Source: Molanna angustata (Eukaryota > Arthropoda > Insecta > Trichoptera > Molannidae). Taken from it: DNA of 64,000 nucleotides. The DNA is taken from contig OY754980.1 in the NCBI GenBank assembly GCA_963576475.1, positions 32,959,431 to 33,023,430 of the forward strand, written 5' to 3'. A program made the position numbers and the translations under genes. This document shows, piece after piece, positions 22,700-35,782 of this stretch. The stretch's first letter is position 1. Each line of letters starts with the position of its first letter. The notes beneath the pieces are model-generated. The model worked only from the letters and a program-made list of their open reading frames with translations, searched no databases and was not told the DNA's origin.

Positions 22700-23639
22700 A
22701 GCTAAACTTTTCGTAAAAATAAAGCTGTAATACACATTTATATATTTATGTTCTGTTGAAATTGTCAATGGAACTTACATTTCTATCTATTGTAGGTAAA
22801 TTCGTTGTATTATTAATAAAAGCAAATTCACAAACAACCAAAAATTCAGCGTTTGGTATTTTAATGGAGGCATCTGTCCATTCATTTTTTAATTCTAGGC
22901 CCATGTAAACTCGGCTATTATTTGTTATTTTTTATGTACGGTCGTGTATTATTTTACCTGCCCACGTATTCGTATCGGCCCGTTAATATTTCTTGATTAT
23001 TGCACAACACTCTTGCAGAGTTTATATATAGGTACTTTGTCGTACATACATTAACAACCATATGGTCTACGCTGACCTCGAACAGAACCAATGTATATTT
23101 TTGTTAACAACCACGAACTCTAAATCTCCATTTTCAATATAAATACTCAGTTCCCTGGTGGCTATGCCTCTATGCAGTATTTCTATTTTTGTTTCGAAAT
23201 CATAGGTCCTTAACAAAAAGGGGTAAAACAGGGCAGCGTTTTATCACCATTGTTGTTTAATCTATAAATTGTCTACTGCGTTAGAACCTTAAATAATATG
23301 AACATGGGTCTAAAACTAAATACTGTAAATGTACGAGAATGTGCTGAAAAGTTCAGGTTTTAGTGATACAGTGTATGAAAATGTACACGTATAAACTCAT
23401 GTTTTAAAACGTAAATATCTTTATAACAATGTTTGAACATAGTATACAAATATAAATAATTATGTCCATCAAGAGAATGGAGACTGCAAACAAATTCGTA
23501 TGAATATGCATTAAAGTATAATGTGTTTACTTACTAACACCCGACCGCAATTTTGGTTAGTTTGTGTTCTCCAATTAGCTAAAATGTTCCTGTTAGTGCC
23601 AATATGTAGCGGGCTGTGTATAATAAATATACAGTCTAC
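22700..23639. other. No gene seen
   Basis: AT-rich, only short frames. The segment 22380-22690 has a near-open minus-strand frame with two stops (for example TIMEKRLNDI), possibly a dead transposon piece, not identified. Confidence 0.3.
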
Positions 23640-23815
23640 TTAAGTATATATGAGTGCTGGCAGAGCACTTAGAGCTGGTCGCGAGTTCAAATCCTGCCAT
23701 GACCGATTTCGTTCACCTGTAGCACAAAAATTACTGATTAGTTTAGGAAATGTATAAGGATGTGTATTTACATTCTTGTAACAAGGAAATATTCATTCTT
23801 TAATAAAAAAAAATT
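23640..23815 (+). mobile_element. tRNA-derived SINE, family S2
   Basis: A degenerate tRNA-like head (ggcagagcacttagagctgg, cgagttcaaatcctgccatg) is followed by accgatttcgttcacctgta, gcacaaa and a body ending in A-rich sequence. Same order as the better copy at 24406. Confidence 0.75.
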
Positions 23816-24405
23816 TGGCCCTAACGTTTTGGTCCTTAGAGCCGGATATAAACTAGCGACCTTTGTAGTATTTTATGAGCAACATGCTCCTTATTGGCTT
23901 TGAAATTCTTGCATTCAAAACACGCATTTACATATAGACTCATACATCACGACAATATAATATCACACATACAGACGAACGAAACATCATAATATATATG
24001 TATATGAAACCGAATATGTACATTGAATGTTGTTGGTATTTTTTCAATTTTTGCAAATGGCTTAGCACGTGGGATTAAACAACTCATCATTTCTATTTAC
24101 AGAAAACATGTTGTTATAAATTATATATAATTGCGTTTATTACAGTACGAATTAATAGTTTTTTAAACGTATTGGTAGAATTTATAGTCAATAATAAATT
24201 AATAATAACTCATATTTTTATGTACATACGACTTAACGAATATAATACTAAGTTAAATTAAAACTTTGATTTTATTTTTATTGCGACTCACTTTCTTACA
24301 ATTCTCAATAGTGGTGGTTCAAACACAATTGTTTAAAAAACATGCCACATAGTTATAAAATCGAAAATATTAACAGCATTTTTAATTTCCTAAATAATGT
24401 AGATG

Positions 24406-24590
24406 GGTCGATGGCAGAGCGGTTAGCGCGCTGGGCTAGTAATCCAGTGATCCCGAGTTCGAATCCTGCCTCGACCGATTTCGTTCACCTATAGCACAAG
24501 TATTTATTTGCTTATTTTATGGAACGTAGGAAGATGTATATGTACTTGTTCAACAGGGACATATTCATGGAAAAAAAATACACAAAAAAA
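24406..24590 (+). mobile_element. tRNA-Thr-like SINE, family S2, best-preserved head
   Basis: Positions 24406-24476 fold as a near-canonical tRNA: acceptor ggtcga pairs with tcgacc, D arm with ggcagagcggttagcgc, anticodon arm ctggg-ctagtaa-tccag giving anticodon AGT (Thr), and T arm with gagttcgaatcctg. A conserved SINE body follows (gatttcgttcacctatagca, then ttgttcaacagggacatatt) and an A-rich end. The body is repeated at 23640, 48925, 50112 and 52128, so the tRNA fold is the promoter head of a SINE and not a host tRNA gene. Confidence 0.85.
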
Positions 24591-24599
24591 AATATTTCG

Positions 24600-24705
24600 A
24601 TGTACGAGGCGATGAATGTCACTATAGGTATTATGACAGTTGCAGACAGTGTTCTGTTCTCTCTGCGTTTCTTGATAGGGACATGGAGTGATGGTTTGTA
24701 TGAAA
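24600..24705 (+). pseudogene. RTE-like LINE family P tail, degraded
   Basis: tacgaggcgatgaatgtcac, ttctgttctctctgcgtttc and gggacatggagtgatggttt correspond to the last 100 bases of family P with small changes. It follows directly on the A-rich end of the SINE. Confidence 0.55.
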
Positions 24706-24829
24706 CACTCATATGGCGATACGAATATATCGAGTGTATTTTATTTATTTGCCAACGCGAATTAGCACTCTCAGAAAACAGGAAAGGATAAGGACGTCCA
24801 CTATCTAGGTGGTGAGGTACCTAATAGTA

Positions 24830-24965
24830 TTAGTAAGATCATGAATGAATGAAGACCAAATACCAGCCCTGACCATACCTACAGGTCAGATCATCCTGGC
24901 GCCGAACGATTAGGACAGCCGATCCTACCTAAAGTATGACAAGGCTAAGTAAAAGAAGATGACGT
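24830..24965 (+). mobile_element. Probable LINE 3' end
   Basis: A GC-richer block (aaataccagccctgaccata, cctggcgccgaacgattagg) ending in taagtaaaagaagatgac. It looks like other LINE ends with purine-rich tails. No motif survives. Confidence 0.3.
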
Positions 24966-25555
24966 CTCGAATTCAATATTAATTTTTCTCTTTAACTTTC
25001 TTACGCATGGAATTTCTTGGATGAACCAAACAGGATACTGGCTCTCGGTAAAAAAAAATCAAGTAATATACATTGGATGCATCATCTTTGAATGTGTGAA
25101 AACCGCAGCCAGCACTGGGAGCCAGGCACATTCCAATTAAATTAATCTCATTGTTGGACGCATTTGGGATGGTGTCGCATGACGTCATGGACATAATGCG
25201 TCATCGTACATATAATTAACCGCAAACAATAATTAGGTATATGCAAAAAAAAGTAAGAATTGTGTTATATACATACACAGTTACTTCTTCTCCCTGGGTA
25301 TATCCCCACTCGCTGTCTGTGCAGACTGTTGGGGTCATCTCTCCTCGTCCTTAAATTATAGGCCCTTCAGTCCTGTGCATGCCTCTTGCAGTTGTTTGCG
25401 TCTTTGCAAAATCCATGAATTCTTCGCTTTTCCTCTAGAGAGGTGTAAGTTGCGGAAGATCCAGGCTTATTGTATAACTGAACAACTTAATCAAGGTCTA
25501 TGACAATATCGAATGTCAAATTGATGAATATTTAAATAGTTAAAAATTAGTCGAA

Positions 25556-26124
25556 TATTTTTATTATTGCATATGCGCAAACATTGGATTTTTTTCCCTG
25601 TCGGGAGTCAAAGATATTTTTAACAGATTCATCAATAAAAATATTCGATTACTTACACATTGGTACAAGTAAGTAAATAAGACAAAAATGACCTTATAAG
25701 TCTGGCGCAATTCAGGGGTGACTTCTATGCGAAAAATGCATTTGTCACCTCAGGTATAAGAATTGTTGCTCTCATTATTTACAAAAAAAAACCAATTCTC
25801 TCAATAGATGGCGTTACAACAAAAATAAATAAAAATAATAAGAATGTTGTTCATAATTTCACACATAGATGGCTGTAGTAAAAATTCCTTATTTTCAAGC
25901 GAAAAGAACTTCAGTATTACAATATATAGAACTTTCAAAAATTGAATTGATAGGGATCTCATTAAAAATGCATATTTGGTGAACGTTGCGCAAGCGCATA
26001 AAGTGATCACGTAAACCAGCCGATGACAGGTCGTAAGCCCTGTAGGTGCCTTGATTTCCCGGTTCTCCTACAGTAAATATTCCAACTTAGTCTCTATTGA
26101 GATAATTAAAAATCTGTTAAAAAT
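25556..26124 (+). repeat. Dispersed repeat family G, longest copy
   Basis: About 570 bases. The left part reads attgcatatgcgcaaacatt, ccctgtcgggagtcaaagat. The right part reads cacgtaaaccagccgatgac, ggtgccttgatttcccggtt, tctctattgagataattaaa. TTTTTAACAGATT (25615-25627) and AATCTGTTAAAAA (26112-26124) are exact inverted copies that flank about 485 bases of the element, though the family also extends to the left of the first. No coding sequence. Class unknown: could be a non-autonomous DNA transposon. Confidence 0.75.
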
Positions 26125-26129
26125 TAGCC

Positions 26130-27008
26130 TTACATGTACCAATAAGGGTTATAAGAACTGCCCATATCTTCAGACCTCTCAGCTGCGATACAAATTATGC
26201 TCAGAACTCATTTATGTATAGAGCATGTAATACATTTAATAGGTTCTATGACATTTATTCGTTTGATACCACCTTTTTTAAAATTTAGGACTTCAATTAA
26301 AAACTCTTTACTTTTCCCCCTTTCCCCCTTTTACTGTCTCCATTTTCCTATTTTCCCATTAATGAAGCATATTCACTTTTTTTTATTTTACTTTTTTAGT
26401 TTCAGTTTTTATGATTTTTTCATGTACATGAGTTAGGTAATACTATGTAAACTTTGTTGGCTAATTTTTTGGTTATGAGTGTATAAGAATATTGAATTAT
26501 ATAGCTGTTTGTTTTCTGAAATATATAAAAATAAAATATGGATAGGAAATAAGGTCTCTAAAGAAAGATGTTTGTATGAATGGATAAGAAACGAGGATAT
26601 TAGACGATATGCAGTCAAATATACTCACAATCAATGGAAAACCAACAGTTACAATTTATTGTATCAGTAACTCTTGACTAGGTAGGGTCGGTTCTTCTAG
26701 TCCTTCTGTATCAGTATTGTAGTAATTCTTGACTATGAAACAGCAAAGTTCTTGTCTTATTCCATTTTATGAACCGATTGACACTAAACTAGTGTCTACA
26801 CTACACTAAGTCTCCAAACGTATACTCTTCTGAGAGCATATTGACTCGTAATATATTTTTAGTGTTAAAATATAGTAAAAACTTTTCAACTCGATGTTGT
26901 TTCCAGTGATCACCAGAGGACGATGGTATTAACCTTCCAAAGCGCCTCATTACTCGAGTTCGTCTAAATATTTATGTACTCCTTCGAAAAAATGTGTTGA
27001 TCCTTTTT
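26130..27008. other. No gene seen
   Basis: AT-rich with long T-rich runs at 26310-26420. Frames there are low-complexity Phe/Leu/Ser and not convincing. Confidence 0.4.
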
Positions 27009-27153
27009 ACTCTCCACACTATGGAATAGGGGAGAGTCATGATTTCGCAAAATTTAAGCGTATTTTTTTTACATCAATTTCTCAATGGGTATCATGTAGA
27101 GAATGCACACTATGAGTTTCGTCGTGATGTGTTTGTGTGTATGGCGTATACGC

Positions 27154-27190
27154 TGTACGCCGTACGCCGTACGCCGTACGCCGTACGCCG
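27154..27190. repeat. CGTACGC 7-bp microsatellite, 5 copies
   Basis: Five copies here, six at 31583-31626 and two at 63545-63561, at the same internal position in otherwise near-identical elements. Confidence 0.9.
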
Positions 27191-27734
27191 TAGCATTTAT
27201 CTTTTTGTGTCCTCTCTACAGCCCAAACTATAAGTCTGATCGACTTCATATTAACATCATATGTGTAAAGTGCAAAGACCTAGAGCTGATTAGTTTTCCA
27301 TAGACAACTTTTGATTTCTTCTCTATGAATTCATCATTTACGTTGTTTTTTTTTTGTGTCCTCTCTGCAGCCCAAACTATAAGTCCGATTGACTTCATAT
27401 TGATATCACATGTGTTAAGTCCATAAACTTAGAGCTGATTAGTTTTCCATAGACAACGGTTCATTTTTTCCCAATGTTTCTTTATGATTTCATCTATTAA
27501 AACTGAAAAAATGCTCTCACGACCTGGAAATTAGAGATATTTTAATTTGGTTTCAACTATTTATACAACACCAAGAATCTTCATAAAATTGTATTCAAAG
27601 TTGGTCAATGTTAAAAGAAAAATATTCAACGGTTTCAAAAATTATATTTTATTTAATGGATATTTGTATGAAACTTATATGTAACAAGAGAATTTTTTTA
27701 TATTTGGCAATGATCAGTTCATTGATTTCATATT

Positions 27735-30700
27735 GATAGAAGAATATTAATAGCTTGAACTTAGAACTGATTAGCTTTTCATAGATATCATATAATTTCT
27801 TCATATGATATCACGTGTAAACATTGTCAAAATGCTCTAACGCTCTTTGAAACAAAATTTATCTGCTTTTTTTAAAATATTTCATACAACATAAGCAGTC
27901 TTCACTATACTGCATTAATAGTTTGTCTATCTTAACATAAAAATATACTATCGGAAGAAAATTTATATTCCTGATAGTAACATTTAGTATGAATAATAAT
28001 GTAATTAGATAAATTTCTATGTATGGAAAAGTTCAGTAATTTGATTTCATGTTATAATGTAAAGAGCTTGAACATAGAACTGATTAGCTTTCCATAAATA
28101 ACAAAAAAAATCTTCATATAATATCACGTGTCAAAATTTTGAAAATGCTCTCGCGTTCTTTAAAACAAAATTTATCTGCTTTTTTTAAAATATTTCATAC
28201 AACATAAGCATTCTTCACTATACTGCATTAATATTTTGTTTATCTTAACATAAAAATATACTATCGGAAGAAAATTTATATTCCTGGTAGTAACATTTAG
28301 TATGAATAAAAATGTAATTAGATAAATTTCTATGTATGGAAAAGTTCAGTAATTTGATTTCATGTTATAATGTAAAGAGCTTGAACATAGAACTGATTAG
28401 CTTTCCATAAATAACAAAAAAAATCTTCATATGATATCACCTGTCAAAATTTGGAAAATGCTCTCGCGTTCTTTAGAACAAAATTTATCTGCTTTTTTTA
28501 AAATATTTCATACAACATAAGCATTCTACACCATACTGCATTAAAAGTTTGTCTATCTTATCATAAAAATATACTATCGGAAGAAAATTTATATTCCTGA
28601 TAGTAACATTTAGTATGAATAATAATGTAATTAGATAAATTTCTATGTATGGAAAAGTTCAGTAATTTGATTTCATGTTATAATGTAAAGAGCTTGAACA
28701 TAGAACTGATTAGCTTTCCATAAATAACAAAAAAAATCTTCATATAATATCACGTGTCAAAATTTTGAAAATGCTCTCGCGTTCTTTAAAACAAAATTTA
28801 TCTGCTTTTTTTAAAATATTTCATACAACATAAGCATTCTACACTATACTGCATTAATAGTTTGTTTATCTTAACATAAAAATATACTATCGGAAGAAAA
28901 TTTATATTCCTGATAGTAACATTTAGTATGAATAAAAATGTAATTAGATAAATTTCTATGTATGGAAACGTGTAGTAATTTGATTTCATGATATAATGTA
29001 AAGAGCTTGAACATAGAACTGATTAGCTTTCCATAAATAACAAAAAAATTCTTCATATGATATCACCTGTCAAAATTTGAAAAATGCTCTCGCGTTCTTT
29101 AAAACAAAATTTATCTGCTTTTTTTAAAATATTTCATACAACATAAGCATTCTTCACTATACTGCATTAATAGTTTGTCTATCTTAACATAAAAATATAC
29201 TATCGGAAGAAAATTTATATTCCTGGTAGTAACATTTAGTATGAATAAAAATGTAATTAGATAAATTTCTATGTATGGAAAAGTTCAGTAATTTGATTTC
29301 ATGTTATAATGTAAAGAGCTTGAACATAGAACTGATTAGCTTTCCATAAATAACAAAAAAAATCTTCATATGATATCACCTGTCAAAATTTGGAAAATGC
29401 TCTCGCGTTCTTTAGAACAAAATTTATCTGCTTTTTTTAAAATATTTCATACAACATAAGCATTCTACACCATACTGCATTAAAAGTTTGTCTATCTTAT
29501 CATAAAAATATACTATCGGAAGAAAATTTATATTCCTGATAGTAACATTTAGTATGAATAATAATGTAATTAGATAAATTTCTATGTATGGAAAAGTTCA
29601 GTAATTTGATTTCATGTTATAATGTAAAGAGCTTGAACATAGAACTGATTAGCTTTCCATAAATAACAAAAAAAATCTTCATATAATATCACGTGTCAAA
29701 ATTTTGAAAATGCTCTCGCGTTCTTTAAAACAAAATTTGTCTGCTTTTTTTAAAATATTTCATACAACATAAGCATTCTACACTATACTGCATTAATAGT
29801 TTGTTTATCTTAACATAAAAATATACTATCGGAAGAAAATTTATATTCCTGATAGTAACATTTAGTATGAATAAAAATGTAATTAGATAAATTTCTATGT
29901 ATGGAAACGTGTAGTAATTTGATTTCATGATATAATGTAAAGAGCTTGAACATAGAACTGATTAGCTTTCCATAAATAACAAAAAAATTCTTCATATGAT
30001 ATCACCTGTCAAAATTTGAAAAATGCTCTCGCGTTCTTTAAAACAAAATTTATCTGCTTTTTTTAAAATATTTCATACAACATAAGCATTCTTCACTATA
30101 CTGCATTAATAGTTTGTCTATCTTAACATAAAAATATACTATCGGAAGAAAATTTATATTCCTGGTAGTAACATTTAGTATGAATAAAAATGTAATTAGA
30201 TAAATTTCTATGTATGGAAAAGTTCAGTAATTTGATTTCATGTTATAATGTAAAGAGCTTGAACATAGAACTGATTAGCTTTCCATAAATAACAAAAAAA
30301 ATCTTCATATGATATCACCTGTCAAAATTTGGAAAATGCTCTCGCGTTCTTTAGAACAAAATTTATCTGCTTTTTTTAAAATATTTCATACAACATAAGC
30401 ATTCTACACCATACTGCATTAAAAGTTTGTCTATCTTATCATAAAAATATACTATCGGAAGAAAATTTATATTCCTGATAGTAACATTTAGTATGAATAA
30501 TAATGTAATTAGATAAATTTCTATATATGGAAAAGTTCAGTAATTTGATTTCATGTTATAATGTAAAGAGCTTGAACATAGAACTGATTAGTTTTCCATA
30601 AATAACAAAAAAAATCTTCATATAATATCACGTGTCAAAATTTTGAAAATGCTCTCGCGTTCTTTAAAACAAAATTTATCTGCTTTTTTTAAAATATTTC

Positions 30701-31404
30701 ATACAACATAAGCATTCTTCACTATACTGCATTAATAGTTTGTTTATCTTAACATAAAAATATACTATCGGAAGAAAATTTATATTCCTGATAGTAACAT
30801 TTAGTATGAATAAAAATGTAATTAGATAAATTTCTATGTATGGAAACGTGTAGTAATTTGATTTCATGATATAATGTAAAGAGCTTGAACATAGAACTGA
30901 TTAGCTTTCCATAAATAACAAAAAAATTCTTCATATGATATCACCTGTCAAAATTTGAAAAATGCTCTCGCGTTCTTTAAAACAAAATTTATCTGCTTTT
31001 TTTAAAATATTTCATACAACATAAGCATTCTTCACTATACTGCATTAATAGTTTGTCTATCTTAACATAAAAATATACTATCGGAAGAAAATTTATATTC
31101 CTGGTAGTAACATTTAGTATGAATAAAAATGTAATTAGATAAATTTCTATGTATGGAAAAGTTCAGTAATTTGATTTCATGTTATAATGTAAAGAGCTTG
31201 AACATAGAACTGATTAGCTTTCCATAAATAACAAAAAAAATCTTCATATGATATCACCTGTCAAAATTTGGAAAATGCTCTCGCGTTCTTTAGAACAAAA
31301 TTTATCTGCTTTTTTTAAAATATTTCATACAACATAAGCATTCTACACCATACTGCATTAAAAGTTTGTCTATCTTATCATAAAAATATACTATCGGAAG
31401 AAAA
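27735..31404. repeat. Satellite array, 313-bp monomers in 939-bp higher-order repeats (array 1)
   Basis: The marker actatcgg recurs at 27947, 28260, 28573, 28886 and 29199, exactly 313 bp apart. Variant monomers (for example gaaacgtgtagtaatttgat versus gaaaagttcagtaatttgat) recur every third monomer, giving a 939-bp unit seen at 28871, 29810 and 30749. The first monomers are the most diverged and the inner ones nearly identical, as expected if unequal exchange keeps homogenising the core. Short frames of about 60 codons in the array are by-products of the repeat. Confidence 0.95.
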
Positions 31405-32164
31405 ATTATATACTAGAAAAAACAGTTTATTATTATTACTCTCCACACTATGGAATAGGGGAGAGTCATGATTTCGCAAAATTTAAGCGTATTTTTTTTA
31501 CATCAATTTCTCAATGGGTATCATGTAGAGAATGCACACTATGAGTTTCGTCGTGATGTGTTTGTGTGTATGGCGTATACGCTGTACGCCGTACGCCGTA
31601 CGCCGTACGCCGTACGCCGTACGCCGTAGCATTTATCTTTTTGTGTCCTCTCTACAGCCCAAACTATAAGTCTGATCGACTTCATATTAACATCATATGT
31701 GTAAAGTGCAAAGACCTAGAGCTGATTAGTTTTCCATAGACAACTTTTGATTTCTTCTCTATGAATTCATCATTTACGTTGTTTTTTTTTTGTGTCCTCT
31801 CTGCAGCCCAAACTATAAGTCCGATTGACTTCATATTGATATCACATGTGTTAAGTCCATAAACTTAGAGCTGATTAGTTTTCCATAGACAACGGTTCAT
31901 TTTTTCCCAATGTTTCTTTATGATTTCATCTATTAAAACTGAAAAAATGCTCTCACGACCTGGAAATTAGAGATATTTTAATTTGGTTTCAACTATTTAT
32001 ACAACACCAAGAATCTTCATAAAATTGTATTCAAAGTTGGTCAATGTTAAAAGAAAAATATTCAACGGTTTCAAAAATTATATTTTATTTAATGGATATT
32101 TGTATGAAACTTATATGTAACAAGAGAATTTTTTTATATTTGGCAATGATCAGTTCATTGATTT

Positions 32165-35100
32165 CATATTGATAGAAGAATATTAATAGCTTGAACTTAG
32201 AACTGATTAGCTTTTCATAGATATCATATAATTTCTTCATATGATATCACGTGTAAACATTGTCAAAATGCTCTAACGCTCTTTGAAACAAAATTTATCT
32301 GCTTTTTTTAAAATATTTCATACAACATAAGCAGTCTTCACTATACTGCATTAATAGTTTGTCTATCTTAACATAAAAATATACTATCGGAAGAAAATTT
32401 ATATTCCTGGTAGTAACATTTAGTATGAATAAAAATGTAATTAGATAAATTTCTATGTATGGAAACGTTTAGTAATTTGATTTCATGTTATAATGTAAAG
32501 AGCTTGAACATAGAACTGATTAGCTTTCCATAAATAACAAAAAAAATCTTCATATGATATCACCTGTCAAAATTTGGAAAATGCTCTCGCGTTCTTTAGA
32601 ACAAAATTTATCTGCTTTTTTTAAAATATTTCATACAACATAAGCATTCTTCACTATACTGCATTAATAGTTTGTTTATCTAAACATAAAAATATACTAT
32701 CGGAAGAAAATTTATATTCCTGATAGTAACATTTAGTATGAATAATAATGTAATTAGATAAATTTCTATGTATGGAAAAGTTCAGTAATTTGATTTCATG
32801 TTATAATGTAAAGAGCTTGAACATAGAACTGATTAGCTTTCCATAAATAACAAAAAAAATCTTCATATAATATCACGTGTCAAAATTTTGAAAATGCTCT
32901 CGCGTTCTTTAAAACAAAATTTATCTGCTTTTTTTAAAATATTTCATACAACATAAGCATTCTTCACTATACTGCATTAATATTTTGTTTATCTTAACAT
33001 AAAAATATACTATCGGAAGAAAATTTATATTCCTGGTAGTAACATTTAGTATGAATAAAAATGTAATTAGATAAATTTCTATGTATGGAAAAGTTCAGTA
33101 ATTTGATTTCATGTTATAATGTAAAGAGCTTGAACATAGAACTGATTAGCTTTCCATAAATAACAAAAAAAATCTTCATATGATATCACCTGTCAAAATT
33201 TGGAAAATGCTCTCGCGTTCTTTAGAACAAAATTTATCTGCTTTTTTTAAAATATTTCATACAACATAAGCATTCTACACCATACTGCATTAAAAGTTTG
33301 TCTATCTTATCATAAAAATATACTATCGGAAGAAAATTTATATTCCTGATAGTAACATTTAGTATGAATAATAATGTAATTAGATAAATTTCTATGTATG
33401 GAAAAGTTCAGTAATTTGATTTCATGTTATAATGTAAAGAGCTTGAACATAGAACTGATTAGCTTTCCATAAATAACAAAAAAAATCTTCATATAATATC
33501 ACGTGTCAAAATTTTGAAAATGCTCTCGCGTTCTTTAAAACAAAATTTATCTGCTTTTTTTAAAATATTTCATACAACATAAGCATTCTACACTATACTG
33601 CATTAATAGTTTGTTTATCTTAACATAAAAATATACTATCGGAAGAAAATTTATATTCCTGATAGTAACATTTAGTATCAATAAAAATGTAATTAGATAA
33701 ATTTCTATGTATGGAAACGTGTAGTAATTTGATTTCATGATATAATGTAAAGAGCTTGAACATAGAACTGATTAGCTTTCCATAAATAACAAAAAAATTC
33801 TTCATATGATATCACCTGTCAAAATTTGAAAAATGCTCTCGCGTTCTTTAAAACAAAATTTATCTGCTTTTTTTAAAATATTTCATACAACATAAGCATT
33901 CTTCACTATACTGCATTAATAGTTTGTCTATCTTAACATAAAAATATACTATCGGAAGAAAATTTATATTCCTGGTAGTAACATTTAGTATGAATAAAAA
34001 TGTAATTAGATAAATTTCTATGTATGGAAAAGTTCAGTAATTTGATTTCATGTTATAATGTAAAGAGCTTGAACATAGAACTGATTAGCTTTCCATAAAT
34101 AACAAAAAAAATCTTCATATGATATCACCTGTCAAAATTTGGAAAATGCTCTCGCGTTCTTTAGAACAAAATTTATCTGCTTTTTTTAAAATATTTCATA
34201 CAACATAAGCATTCTACACCATACTGCATTAAAAGTTTGTCTATCTTATCATAAAAATATACTATCGGAAGAAAATTTATATTCCTGATAGTAACATTTA
34301 GTATGAATAATAATGTAATTAGATAAATTTCTATATATGGAAAAGTTCAGTAATTTGATTTCATGTTATAATGTAAAGAGCTTGAACATAGAACTGATTA
34401 GTTTTCCATAAATAACAAAAAAAATCTTCATATAATATCACGTGTCAAAATTTTGAAAATGCTCTCGCGTTCTTTAAAACAAAATTTATCTGCTTTTTTT
34501 AAAATATTTCATACAACATAAGCATTCTTCACTATACTGCATTAATAGTTTGTTTATCTTAACATAAAAATATACTATCGGAAGAAAATTTATATTCCTG
34601 ATAGTAACATTTAGTATGAATAAAAATGTAATTAGATAAATTTCTATGTATGGAAACGTGTAGTAATTTGATTTCATGATATAATGTAAAGAGCTTGAAC
34701 ATAGAACTGATTAGCTTTCCATAAATAACAAAAAAATTCTTCATATGATATCACCTGTCAAAATTTGAAAAATGCTCTCGCGTTCTTTAAAACAAAATTT
34801 ATCTGCTTTTTTTAAAATATTTCATACAACATAAGCATTCTTCACTATACTGCATTAATAGTTTGTCTATCTTAACATAAAAATATACTATCGGAAGAAA
34901 ATTTATATTCCTGGTAGTAACATTTAGTATGAATAAAATTGTAATTAGATAAATTTCTATGTATGGAAAAGTTCAGTAATTTGATTTCATGTTATAATGT
35001 AAAGAGCTTGAACATAGAACTGATTAGCTTTCCATAAATAACAAAAAAAATCTTCATATGATATCACCTGTCAAAATTTGGAAAATGCTCTCGCGTTCTT

Positions 35101-35559
35101 TAGAACAAAATTTATCTGCTTTTTTTAAAATATTTCATACAACATAAGCATTCTACACCATACTGCATTAAAAGTTTGTCTATCTTATCATAAAAATATA
35201 CTATCGGAAGAAAATTTATATTCCTGATAGTAACATTTAGTATGAATAATAATGTAATTAGATAAATTTCTATATATGGAAAAGTTCAGTAATTTGATTT
35301 CATGTTATAATGTAAAGAGCTTGAACATAGAACTGATTAGTTTTCCATAAATAACAAAAAAAATCTTCATATAATATCACGTGTCAAAATTTTGAAAATG
35401 CTCTCGCGTTCTTTAAAACGAAATTTATCTGCTTTTTTTAAAATATTTCATACAACATAAGCATTCTTCACTATACTGCATTAATAGTTTGTTTATCTTA
35501 ACATAAAAATATACTATCGGAAGAAAATTTATATTCCTGATAGTAACATTTAGTATGAA
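32165..35559. repeat. Satellite array 2, left of the LTR element
   Basis: Same 313-bp monomers and 939-bp higher-order period (variant monomers at 33620 and 34559) as array 1. The LTR element interrupts it between tagtatgaa and taaaaatg of one monomer. Confidence 0.95.
35556..35559 (+). repeat. Target-site duplication TGAA (left)
   Basis: TGAA occurs immediately outside both LTRs (35556-35559 and 39626-39629). The uninterrupted satellite monomer reads tagtatgaataaaaatg with a single TGAA, which confirms a 4-bp duplication. Confidence 0.9.
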
Positions 35560-35740
35560 TGTGGGAAATCTGGCAACACCGAGCGGAAGCGGAAGTCAGG
35601 CGCAGCTTGGCCAAGGGACGCCAGTCGAAGTGCAAGCGGCGTTGCGCGGAGACCCGGAGAAAGTTTTACAAATGATTATGTAAATAAAAGAAGTTGAAGA
35701 AATATTTTTGTTTTCATATACTATTAATTCCAATCCCACA
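35560..35740 (+). repeat. 5' LTR, 181 bp
   Basis: Starts TGTGGGA and ends TCCCACA, a perfect 7-bp terminal inverted repeat of the TG...CA type. I found no difference from the 3' LTR at 39445-39625. It carries AATAAA (in gtaaataaaagaag) as a likely polyadenylation signal. The GC-rich 5' half is also coding, because in the 3' copy it supplies the last about 40 residues of the polyprotein. Confidence 0.95.
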
Positions 35741-35743
35741 ACT

Positions 35744-35761
35744 TGGGGGCTCGTCCGGGAT
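35744..35761 (+). other. Primer-binding site complementary to tRNA-Pro
   Basis: Three bases after the 5' LTR, TGGGGGCTCGTCCGGGAT is an 18-base exact complement of the 3' end of a tRNA-Pro (including CCA), the primer known from murine leukaemia-type retroviruses. The identification rests on memory of that site; the local insect tRNA-Pro should be compared. Confidence 0.85.
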
Positions 35762-35782
35762 TCGAAAAATAATAGTAAAATC

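Larger units (their letters stand above)
27009..31404 (+). mobile_element. Helentron/DINE-like element with satellite body, copy D1, 3' end missing
   Basis: Begins with actctccacactatggaata, ggggagagtcatgatttcgc in a T-rich site, then gggtatcatgtagagaatgc, cgtcgtgatgtgtttgtgtg and five CGTACGC-type 7-mers (about 27154-27190). After two diverged short monomers (about 27230-27480) it becomes a satellite of 313-bp monomers that breaks off in mid-monomer at about 31404. No matching 3' terminus precedes the next start at 31438. The first about 690 bases are almost identical to 31438-32130 and to 63401-64000. No helicase or other protein is encoded, so it must be non-autonomous. Confidence 0.75.

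Noticed and set aside
24406..24476. Functional tRNA-Thr gene
   Set aside because: It is followed by a conserved body repeated at least four times in the window; it is a SINE head.
28798..34744. Repeated 61-67-codon minus-strand frames in the satellite
   Set aside because: They recur because the monomers recur; AT-driven composition, no motif, and the frame is not kept in every monomer.
27735..35559. CRISPR-like or other spacer array
   Set aside because: The units are 313 bp, with no short repeat/unique spacer alternation, and the setting is a eukaryotic transposon.
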